Positions 45,201-57,200 of a stretch of DNA of 64,000 nucleotides are shown piece after piece; positions within the stretch are counted from its first letter, which is position 1, and every line of letters starts with the position of its first letter. The position numbers and the translations under genes are program-made. The notes under the pieces were generated by a model. The model had not been told where the DNA came from, ran no database searches, and was given only the letters and a program-made list of their open reading frames with translations. The stretch spans positions 8,420,832 through 8,484,831 of the forward strand of contig JAJLRJ010000013.1 in assembly GCA_024195265.1 (NCBI GenBank). The letters run 5' to 3'. This DNA comes from Dendrophyllia cribrosa (taxonomy: Eukaryota > Cnidaria > Anthozoa > Scleractinia > Dendrophylliidae).

Positions 45201-48200
45201 AATCCTAAAGTGTGACCATTCACATGAAAGCTATTGAGCAGTACTTTCCTGTGGTGCTGTTTATTATACCGTACAAGGTGGTTCTAACTTTTGAGTCTGT
45301 GGATGAAATCGTAATGTGTGACCATTCAAATGAAAGCTTTTGAGCTGAACTTTCCTGTGGTATCGTGCTTAGAAAGCCTCGTTACATTACGGTACTTTCC
45401 CAACAGACCTGTTCAAACTCTTCGTGTGTTAATCTTCCTATGAACGTCGTGTCCACCTCTCTACACCGCTCTAGTGTCATCAAGAGGTCCATCTTAGACG
45501 CTGGTGTCCAGGGCTGCGCGGCCGCCAGCAGAAACCTCCGCCAGTCAATAAACTCAGTTTCTAAGGAAAGCACTGTGCACACGTCCTGAAGCTGAGAAGT
45601 GAAGAAGAAATTCTCCATTTTCACCTGACGTAATCAAAATTTTTAAACCTACACAGCTTATTTTACACGGCTTTTCTTTTAACGGGTTCTTCATATCAGC
45701 AGTAGTAATCGTCACACCTAGTTTCATATCAATAGATTAAATTGCTTTGGAGATATAGCATTTTAAAACTGTTTGGTGCTGCGACTTTAAGGCCGTTTAC
45801 ACGGATAATATTCTACAACAGGTGGGACAAAAAAAGGCCTAAGGACCAAGTTTGGAAGGTTGCGTTTACACTACATTTTTTGGAGGATAGGACCTATTTC
45901 TAGTACGCGGATTTTTACTGTGCATGCGATCAGCGAAGTTATTATGCAAGCTGACGTACGAAATGAAGAAACTGGTACGACCCGTGTTTTCTCAGGTTTT
46001 GGGGCCATAGACGTGTATGTCCCCAAAACCTGAAAAAGCACGGTCCGTACCAATCCCAAAAGACATGGTACGCATAGTTTATACGGGCGAAAATGTGAGG
46101 TCCGTACTCCTTTCTTGACGGGTCCGTACCCATTTTTTTCTGTCGTGTAAAGTAAACGGCCTTTGAGCGTCTCCATGTGCGAAACTCAAACAAGTATTTC
46201 TCACTCAGTTTTTAGACTTTTCTAAAGCGAGAATGCAAATTAGGTCTTTTGAAGCTTTGAACTGAACAGAAACAGTTATAAAGAAAATTCAGCTGTATTT
46301 CAAGAATTTCTTAAAAATGCAAACTTGGCCGTCATGTTGATGTACCAAAGTGGTTCACCAAAATGGCGGACGCATACAAAGTTTTATTATTTTATAAATA
46401 TTATTTTCCCATAACTCGGTCATTACGGATTGTTCAATGTTGAGCTTTCAAATTTTGTCAAGTCGCCGTTTCATTTAGCATTCTCTGCAACATCTTATCT
46501 TTGGTGTTTCTCTCAAAGCCTGAAAAATAAAACCTGTTTATGTAGTTTAAAACGATCAATTATCTTCGATCAGAACCAAATAAGAAGGAAGAAATATTGC
46601 TCGTATTCATAACATATATATAAGAAAATTTCTTTCTACAAGCCCTTAGCAACAAACGACTCTTTTTGGTAAACAAACCCAACTTAAGGTGGCTCGATGG
46701 TGTTTTTTTCTGTGCCGACCACTCTTTTTCAATCACGTATTTGGATATCTTATTCAGTATTTACCTAAATACTCATGGCACACACTTACTAGGGAAAAAT
46801 TGAAGTTTCCATTTCAGTTGTATTTTTTGCGATCGAAGCGTCCTTGGCAACGATACGTTGCTAGGCGTAGTTTTACTTGTGAGGCCGCCGTCGGCCTGTA
46901 TGAGAAATTTTGGTAACTCGCTCTTGGGGACTGAAAGAGTACCACAATGCACACATTTTAGCCAAGTTTGGTTAACTTCTGTGAGAGGATTTTTGAATGG
47001 CGCGAGTTTACTTATTTTAGGGTTAAATTTGGTAAAATATCAAAGTTTGTTGTATTTCACCCCAAACTGAGAGATCGAGGACCTAATGCCGATTTCAACT
47101 TTACTCATTCATAAGAACAACTATTGTACCTTATTTGTTTGGCTCTTTTGGCGGATTGACGGTTTTGGATTTTTCCCTGTGCCGAGTTATAATAATCGAA
47201 ATTTACGATGTTTTTGCAACAAACGAGCAGAGAATCTTATGACCTCGCTTATTTTAAAAATCTGAGATAGAATTTCCCAAGAATAAGCGAACTATAAATT
47301 TGGACCTTCTTTTACTTAGTCTCCAAATTTCGTGTTGGTTGAAATGCTGTGAGACTTGTACGCTGAACGTCGAGTTGGTAACATGCGCGCTAGTATTTTC
47401 AGAGATTTCTTGTTCTCCGAGATGTTTACAATTCATGATCTATTCTGCATATTTCATTGTTCTGAAATGACACCTGCACGCGAATTCCAGTCTAGCACGG
47501 GCGGAACCAAAACGCTTGATTAACTTCCGAAGACCTGCCGATTATGGTAATAAACTCTTCTGTTAGACACGCTTATTGTAGCGTTTTTCACGTCTTTTAA
47601 TAAGGGAAATAATTGCTGCCTTGACAGTGAGTAAAAATTTCTGTTTTCTGTTTGCGGCATGCTCTTGCTATTTTTAGGTCAATTACGTGTTTAACGTTGA
47701 TGTTCAACAGCTCACCTGTTATTTCATGAACACAATGCCAGGACTGATGAATTACCATAATCGGCAGGTCTTCGGAAGTTAATCAAGCGTTTTGGTTCCG
47801 CCCGTGCTAGACTGGAATTCGCGTGCAGGTGTCATTTCAGAACAATGAAATATGCAGAATAGATCATGAATTGTAAACATCTCGGAGAACAAGAAATCTC
47901 TGAAAATACTAGCGCGCATGTTACCAACTCGACGTTCAGCGTACAAGTCTCACAGCATTTCAACCAACACGAAATTTGGAGACTAAGTAAAAGAAGGTCC
48001 AAATTTATAGTTCGCTTATTCTTGGGAAATTCTATCTCAGATTTTTAAAATAAGCGAGGTCATAAGATTCTCTGCTCGTTTGTTGCAAAAACATCGTAAA
48101 TTTCGATTATTATAACTCGGCACAGGGAAAAATCCAAAACCGTCAATCCGCCAAAAGAGCCAAACAAATAAGGTACAATAGTTGTTCTTATGAATGAGTA

Positions 48201-51200
48201 AAGTTGAAATCGGCATTAGGTCCTCGATCTCTCAGTTTGGGGTGAAATACAACAAACTTTGATATTTTACCAAATTTAACCCTAAAATAAGTAAACTCGC
48301 GCCATTCAAAAATCCTCTCACAGAAGTTAACCAAACTTGGCTAAAATGTGTGCATTGTGGTACTCTTTCAGTCCCCAAGAGCGAGTTACCAAAATTTCTC
48401 ATACAGGCCGACGGCGGCCTCACAAGTAAAACTACGCCTAGCAACGTATCGTTGCCAAGGACGCTTCGATCGCAAAAAATACAACTGAAATGGAAACTTC
48501 AATTTTTCCCTAGTAAGTGTGTGCCATGAGTATTTTGGTAAATACTGAATAAGATATCCAAATACGTGATTGAAAAAGAGTGGTCGGCACAGAAAAAAAC
48601 ACCATCGAGCCACCTTAAAAGCTAAATGTGTCGAGGGGCTTTCCATAGACTTCGTACAAGATTGTGAATTTAAACAAACTGTAATCAACTTTAGCTTATC
48701 ACAGTTTTTTTTTACAACGTGACGCAGCTTGGACAAAATTTCAGACATTTTTGAAGACTCCATGTTTTTTCATATTTTCGGACTCTGTGTGAATCTTTTT
48801 TTTAGAAGCTTACGACATTCTTGAAACATTTCTCAACGCAAACTAGCCCCCAGTTCACCTTGGTCTTTCTCACCTGTTGCTGAGTTATGTTCATCCAGGA
48901 GTCTGGAAGCAACTCCATACCGTACTGTGATCAGAAACAAAGGAGAAATTAAAAGCAATTATTCAGAAGTGTAGCACGAAACAAGGAAGAAAATGTTGCT
49001 GTCCAATTGGTGGCCCCGACGGACAAAAAACGGGAAATGAATGAGATGGATGGGTTGATAGAGAAAGGGAGAGAGGGAGAGAGGGTGAGAGGAAGAGAAG
49101 GAAAGAGCGAGAGAGAGATGGATGGGGGAGGTAGGGAGAGAGAGAGAGGGAGGGAGAGAGAGAGAGGGACGGAGGGAGCGAGAGAGGGAATTAGAAAGGA
49201 AATGAGAGAGGGGGGGGGGGGGGGGGGGGGTAAAGGGGAAGGGAGAGAGAGAGGGACGGATGGATGGGCCTAGCCATTTATCAACGCCATACCAAAAACA
49301 GCGCCATACTTATCAGTTACTCTAAGTCTGAGTGCTGTTTAAAGAAGAGTCAGAGGTGAAGAGACGACCTTAGTCCATCTGACAATCAGGCTATACAATT
49401 GTTCGTAAAAGAATCTCGGTAAGTGAAGTACTCACCGTGAGTGCAGTCATGTCCATGATGGTATCACAGAAGGCTCGGTTTGAGATGACGCCAGTCGGAG
49501 CTGTCTCTGCCAGCTAACGTGAAAAAAAAAACGCAAAAAACGTACATAAGTACATCAAAGTCGCCACAATGTTTAAGCTCCAGACGAAAGGAAAAGTATT
49601 GGTATTTTCGGACCCGAAATGCTTACGGGACTTTAATGAGAAGAACCATCGACGTCGGGGTCGGAAGTACTAACCAGCTAAACCTCATCCCGCTGGGCCT
49701 TTATCTGCTTTCAAAATGGCGGGACAGGAGGATAAATCCTTCGACAAAGTACCAACCTCGTTTCCGAGGTGCAGAGAGACCCTGGGAACGAGGTTGCGGA
49801 AATACTCCAAGGCTGGTTGGATAGTTTGTCAAGTGACACAAGATGAAATGGTGTTTTCAGAGGTTATTTCCAGTGATTGGCAGCCGTGTTTGTTTTCTTG
49901 TAATCTGAAACCGTTGTTTAAACAAAACGATGACATTTCATCATGCTTTACGCGACAAAATTCTCCAGAAATTTTTGGAGAATTTTGACATTATTGCCCA
50001 GGGGTTTCTTCGCCCGCCATTTTGAAGGTGGAGAAGGCCCTGGGAACGAGGGTGCCAACCGGAAGACCTTAGATAACAACGGCCTGGACCACCTCGGACA
50101 CCTTATTGAGACTTATTTAACGGAGTAACTGGTGAGCTTTCAGTTGAGGTTAGGATTAGCAGTTTATATAGTTAAATTTCGGCGGTACAGTGGTACAGTG
50201 TGGTACAGTGGTGGTACAGTGGTACGGTAGGCTATGTAAGCCTAACCCTAGCTGAGGTCACAGGTTCAATCCTGAGTGGGAATTTTAGATTTCCTTTTTC
50301 ACACTTAAAAATTTATTGAAAATAAAATTCTAAGTGTCGACATTGCGTTATATAATTCTCAATAAGTGTCCGAGGTGGTCCAGACCGTTGTTATCTAAGG
50401 CCTTCCGTGCCAACCACAAGAATAAAGCGTTTGCACGTGACGTCACGGCGGCCATATTCGTATCCCAAAACAATCAAATAGCGGCCATATTGGTGTCCTA
50501 AACGAATCCTATGGGACTTTAGCTCTATTCGTTTTATTTCCTATTGTTTAAGCACTTCAATATGGCGGCCGGAAAACACTCTATAGCCGCCAAATAAGAA
50601 TCACTCTGAATCTTTTTTTATCGTCTCCTAACCCGAATCAAGTACTAATTACTAATAATAATAATAATGGTTTAATGTCAGCGTATCCACGTAGTGGCTC
50701 TTGATCTGAGCATGGCGACTAACTAAGTATACAAAAGATCACATGAAAATAGTATACTAATCACTAATTACAGCTGGACTAGTTACTAACCTGTCGGTAT
50801 AAGTTAAACAACTGGGACACAGTGAAAGTATCGCTCAGAGGCACCTCAACGGGGCTCGGAGGAGGGGGTGGTGTGGGGGTCTTGAAGGTCCTGGTGTCCT
50901 GAGAAAGGACCAACAGAGACATAGTGTAAATGAACAATTCAATGCAGTATTTATCATAAGACATTTATCATTTAAATGGTCACACATTAGGATTATGAAG
51001 AAAAAAAAATTTTGTTGTGTAGTACTAAACGAAATCAGTGTTGGAATCATATTGGAATAGAACAAAAACTTTTGTTTTGGCGTTTTGGGACAACCCTTTA
51101 AAAGTAATCAGTGTGAAATGACTGTAGTCGGTCACACCTTGAGGTTAGCATAACAAGAAGTACTATAGTGAAACACTTTCAAGCGTTTTCAATGCCGAAG

Positions 51201-54200
51201 GTTGATTAGTTTATAAAGCTGAATTTCTTACAGTTTGTACATGAGAACTGTTTTAAGTAATGGTCCTAGTAAGAAGTAGGCAACCTAACGGCAGGGAATG
51301 CAGAAAGGTGTTAATTGTGATATTGTTGAAACCATCTACCTCATTCGCTAAAACGTGAAAATCTACCATCGCTTAACCAGGTAGTGCATTTATTTCTCTC
51401 TAGTTTACTAATTGATTCCCTTTTAGTGAAAACTATTCTGAGTTTTAATGCAACCAAAATTCTATGTGGGGAAACATGTAAAATTAGAAGCCTTTCTTGG
51501 CCATTGTTGTGGAGTTTCACGATTGGATGAAATCTTCTAGCACAAAAGAAACATCACTTTAAAATAAAGTTCCAGTACATTTTAACTAAAAAAAGCATGT
51601 CCATAGGTTGATGCATTCTCAGTAAAAAAACCTAAACGATCTTATGTGGGGAAAGCGAAATGCCGCGGAACAATAGAGCATTGCCTACTTCTTACACGCA
51701 TTGTTACTTAAAGAATCTGACCCACCCAGTTTGCATTGCGCGACTACGTTGGTTCATCCGCCATTTTCAGGGCCCCCGAAGTCCATACTGTATTGTAGAA
51801 GAGAAATTCACTCGTGCAAGAGGTGATATGCTTGCCCAAATATGGAATAGAGCCGTATCATGATAAGAGAAGCGCGCAATGCAAACTGGGTGGGTCAGAC
51901 TCTCTAATAGATCTCCAAGCAGCCATCTATTTTTTGTTTATTATATTAAGGACACTAATTACGAAGCTTTAAAAAACTTTGCGAAGATTTTCAAAAATTC
52001 TCCGAACACTGTCCGAAGATTGTACGAACGTTTCCGGTCATTTTCTGTAAATTTCCGAAGATTATCGAACATGGGAAGACCCGCGGTGGGAGAAATCCTT
52101 GTTTTTCACTGAAGTTCATATAACAAAAAAATAACGAGCTCTTACCAAATCGATGACGAAGTCTTTGTCCTTGAGGAGAACCTCATCTTGTAACTTCTCT
52201 TCTTTTTCGATAGCAAAGCGAATATTTTCCGCCATTTCTTTGATGCTAAAATAAGTGAGACAAATTTTCAGTTACAGTGAGGCTTCTATATTTAAAAACC
52301 GGGACTTCTTGGGCAATAAAAACAAAGGCAGTTTGCGGAATGGAAGTGTGTTTTTTATTTTAGAAAATCAAGTTTTTCGAGCAATTCAAAGTTTTAACAT
52401 AGAATTAAGCTTAAATTCCGGCTATATTCTGCTTTGCAAAATGCGATTCGTTTTCGTTGTCCAAGTGACCCTGAAGATACAGTTGTACAGATTCTAACTG
52501 TCACAGAGAATTCTTTTTGGTTTAGATTAATGAATGTTTTCTCTTTCCTTGAAATAATAATAAAAAAAAAAGAATTTAAAATAACTGTGAAGCTGGTAAC
52601 GGATAATCTGTTACACAGATATTGAATTGAATTGACTAATTTTATTTATACACGGTCAACTCATCAGGATGTTTGCAAATTACAGCTAAGATACCACAAC
52701 AAACATACCATACTAAACACTTTAAAAAGTACTATATATTAACATGAATGTCGTGTGAAACTACTCTGGCTGTAGACTGATGACTTAGTGAATTGCTTGT
52801 ATCCAGCGCGGAGTGCTCCAAGATAGCTTACCTCCCGCACCTTAACGGGTAGGCTATTCCAACAAACAACCCCTGAGTAACTAAAACTATTCATAAAATT
52901 TGTGCGGGGCAGGGAAATATTGATTTCGCCCTTTTTAACTCTTGAATACGGGAAGTTATTGCAGTGCGACAAAGTTTCACTCATTCGATCGGCTGTTAAC
53001 ATTGAGCCCGCGAAATGTAGTGGTCACCTGTCTTACTCTTGGGGACGGCATTGGAGGGAAGGGAGGGTGGGGAGTTGGACGCAGGGATGAGGGCGGGGGG
53101 GTCAGTGGAGCAAAACGCCTAAGAGAGCGAGGGTCCGAAAGTTGTTTCGTATTCACGAGTTGGTTCATAGGAGGGAGGGGAGGGTGGGGAGCTGGCCACA
53201 GGGGGTGGGGGTCAGTGGAGCAAAACGCCTAGGAGAGGGGAGGGTCCGAAAGTTGTTTCGTATTCACGAGTTGGTCCATAGGAGCCTTTGATTTGTGAGA
53301 CCTGGATATTAGATAAGAACGGGTAGTCCAGCACTTGTACAAACGATGCCTGTGATTCACTAAGAAAACAATGGATTTGTCCCGCTGGAATAGGGATTAG
53401 GGATAGGGGCATTGTTCAAGTGCTATATCAATTGTATTGTTCGCCAATCACAGACATCGTTTGGACAGCTACGGGTCACCCGATAAGAACACCTTTATGC
53501 ATGCGAGAAAAAAACAGAAGATTTTTCAGTACTCAAAATCACCTTTCCACCTCCTGTAGAAACCTCTCTCCTAACCAATCGTCCATGTCTTTGTAAGTTG
53601 AGTCCGCCTTGCCCTGAAATAAGAACGAAATACAGATAAATTAATATTCTCTGGGTAGCCCGTTCAGCAACTACACTGTAGTTTCGTATCCACAGGATCA
53701 CTGATGAAAATACAATGAAACATTAAAAAAATAACTTGTTAGAATGAAAAAGAAAAGTGAGAAATTAACCCTTCAACTCCCAAGAGTGCCAAAAATCCAA
53801 AATCTAAAATCCCAAATTCATTTTTTAGAATATTGAAAATCAAATGGTACCATGCAAAAGTACTGCGGAAGAGGTTTCATTTGAATGGTCACACCATAGG
53901 ATTTCATCAACAGACTCAAACGTTAGAACAAATGGTACCATGCAAGAGTACTGCTGAAAAGGTTTTATTTGAATGGGTACACCATAGGATTTCGTCAACA
54001 GACTCAAAAGTTAGAAGTTTTCGATGGGAAACAGTTTAGTTGTCGATAACAAACGCGACAATTTTATCGTCGACAACTCATTTTTCTGTCGACAAATGTT
54101 GCCAAACAGATCAGGACATGTGTAGCCATGCGGCGAGCAGTGGAACGAAGTTGACGTACGCAATGAACATCAGTTACAAAGCTCTCGTATAAAGAAATTG

Positions 54201-57200
54201 ATTGTCGATAATTTTAACATTTAGTGTGTGGAAAAACGTAACAAGAAGTAATAGTGGTCGACCAATTTTACTCGTCAAATACACGTGGTTGTCTCTCTAG
54301 TCTGTCGAGGCCCTAAAAAGTAGTTTCAAATAACAGTGTTAAACGTATTGACAGAATCGCTACCTTGAGCTCCTGCAAAACTGCAATAGCGTGGTTGTTA
54401 ATCATCTCAAGACGAGTTTTTAATCCGTTATCTGACAAAAGAAAGAAAAATAATTATTGTTATAACTAGAAGCGTTGAGGTACTCTAAGGGCTGGATTAC
54501 ATAAGCGACGTGATCGGAAGCGGAGTCGGAGTCGAAAGAGAAAGGAGCCTTACGTTCGAGTGTAAATCGGAATCGGAATCTAAGTCGGAAGCTCGACGGA
54601 ATCGGAATCGGAAGGATCAGAAAGTTTCCTTTTTCTTCCAATTCAGCTTCTGCTTTCGTCGCTTACTATCCACTTACGTCGTTTTGATTTCCACTAGATC
54701 GTAACTTTGTTGTGATTTCAATTCCGATTTCGCATAATTCTGCTTCCATCGCTTACGTCGATAGTGGGAACCAGCCCTTAAAAGCCATCAAATTAGAAAT
54801 ACAAATAAAGAAACATTACAACGAAAAACAAAGAACTGGGTAAAATTAACGCCAATCAACGCGCGGACAACAAGCGCTTCTAAACGACAAGCGAATTCGA
54901 TTTGCCGCATTATACCTTTCCGATTCAGCGGATTAGGAATATTATATTCCGCGGAATAGGAATATGTTATTCCGCAGTATATTCCACGAGTTATCTGTGC
55001 AAATTTCTTTCATACTTGTGATAGGAAATAGCAAGAGACCATGCCTGTTGGAAAATATAATTTTACACAACCTTTACCCTATCTCTGGTCGTTTATAACT
55101 TCCAATAACTTCTGTAAAAACACCTGCTTGGCTTGCATCTCAAAGCACACGTTTTTAGAAGACTAAGATTACCGAATCTGAACGCTGGAAGTGACCAGTC
55201 CATTAATAAAAAGAATATACAGTTTTTCCTACCCTCCGTTTATCAGAGCCTCACACGATATAATATATTAGCGCTATTATAGATTCGCAATTGCGCACGA
55301 ATTTTTATGACTTCTCACTTCCTCGCTTCGCATTTAATTCTCCTGATATTTATCAGCATTGAGTATGTGTGAAACAAAATCTTTCAGGGCTTTAGTATAA
55401 CTGCATTTAACATTTTTGAGGCCACGATTGCCACCTTGAGGCGATCACAAAATGTTCGCGAAAAACTAACACATTTATATTCGTACATTTGGACACCTAA
55501 TGAGCACCCAAATGTATGAACAAACTTCTGGTGTAAAACTGACCCATCAATGCGCGACATATGCCAGCGCGAGAACTTACAATTCAATAAACCACGTACC
55601 TAATATAACTTTTTTTTTTACTTTTTTTGAGAAAGTGCTCGCTGTATTATTTGAAATGCTTATCTTTACAAAATCGTGTCATAAGGCAGTTTTCTTAAAT
55701 CTTACAACAATCACTCACTGAAACCACAGAATAGCAAATTTCATTCACTGTGCTGAGCGGAATATGACCGCGGGATATAATAGGCCTATTCCGCCTATAT
55801 TCCGCTAAATCGGAAAGGTCTATTACGTCTCATAAAGTCTTAATCGGATGATTAGGGAGTTGAGGTGTCTATATCCGAATTATTTCACGTTTATATCGCG
55901 TTTTGAAGTACCAGCCTTCGTTTGTTAGTTTTGAAAAAAATAAAGTGCATGCAGGTATGCAATGTTGCGTCATAATGGTGTTACTAAGCGCAAGAACTTC
56001 GAGAACGCTAGTATGTACAAAAGAGCGCGCGCAAAAGAAATGCGCGCGCGTTCATTTGTTTTCTCTTATGTTTTCCAGTTTTCGCAGGAAGTCATTGACA
56101 GATTGTTTGCCACTCCGAAACGCACGTTATAAGCCAGATAAAATGAAATTTATAATTCGGGCGTTTTATTTTACGGATTTCAGAATTTTATCTTGCTTTT
56201 TTTCTCGGAAGATGTCAGCTTGTTGCACACGTGGTAAAAACCAACATTACTGAAATATTGGATACATGTTTGCGAATCACAAAATAAAACGCGAGAAAAT
56301 TACAATAAACGTTGATTATATTTACACCAGGCCAAACTAATGGTAGCTATCTTCTTTACCTTCCGACGCCACTGCTCCCAGGAATTCTTTCCTCGCTCTT
56401 TCTTTTGTCTTCTGTTTGAGTTGTTCTTCCTCAGATTGACCTTCCTGTTCATCAGTAAGCGCTACAAGAATAAAAATTACCAAAACAAAACGTTAATAAA
56501 AGAGGCTTCGCATTACTTCTTGTTTTGATCTTAGCATGATTTACGTACTGAGTTTTTGGGTGTCAGTAAAACGCGGGTCGGGACCGGGGTCGGGGTGGGA
56601 TTAGGTCTAGGATTAGGTATGGGATTAAATATAATTCCTTTACCCAATCCTAACACTATGCCTAATCTCATACCTAAACCTAGACCTAATCCCACCCCGA
56701 CCCCGGCCCCGACCCCGCGTTTTATTGACACCCTGATTTTTTAAATTTTCAGGGACAGATATGTACATTTTCACTTGTTCCATCATTTGTAAACCTTTTT
56801 AATTTCCCAGTGTATTACGTGTTAAAAGAAAATTGCTGTTGTAAACTCTTTTTAGCTCCCCAGTGTAATTACGTCATCCAGTTGTCTAGACAGTCTCGTT
56901 ATACACAATGCGTAGTTATGTCAAGCTATTTAAGATGTTTTGGTCGTTTTAAATCTGTTTTATTCTTCAATTCTTTGACTTTAAACTCAGTATGGAAAAT
57001 TAAAACCGATCTGTAGTCCAAGACTTAACCTTACGTTGTTTCGTATTCACGAGATGGCTCTTAGAACCCTTTGATTGGGACTGTAAACGAAATCCTCAAG
57101 TGTGTGTGCTATACAAGGTGGTTCTAACTTTTGAATATACCAATATAAATCCTAAATGTGACCATTCAAATGAAAGCTACTGAGCAGTACTTTCCTGTGA

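Noticed and set aside
49007..49273. Arg/Glu-rich 88-codon frame
   Set aside because: It is a GA microsatellite.
56531..56744. Gly/Leu/Val repeat proteins on both strands
   Set aside because: Translation of a palindromic GGATTAGGT/GGGTCGGG element.
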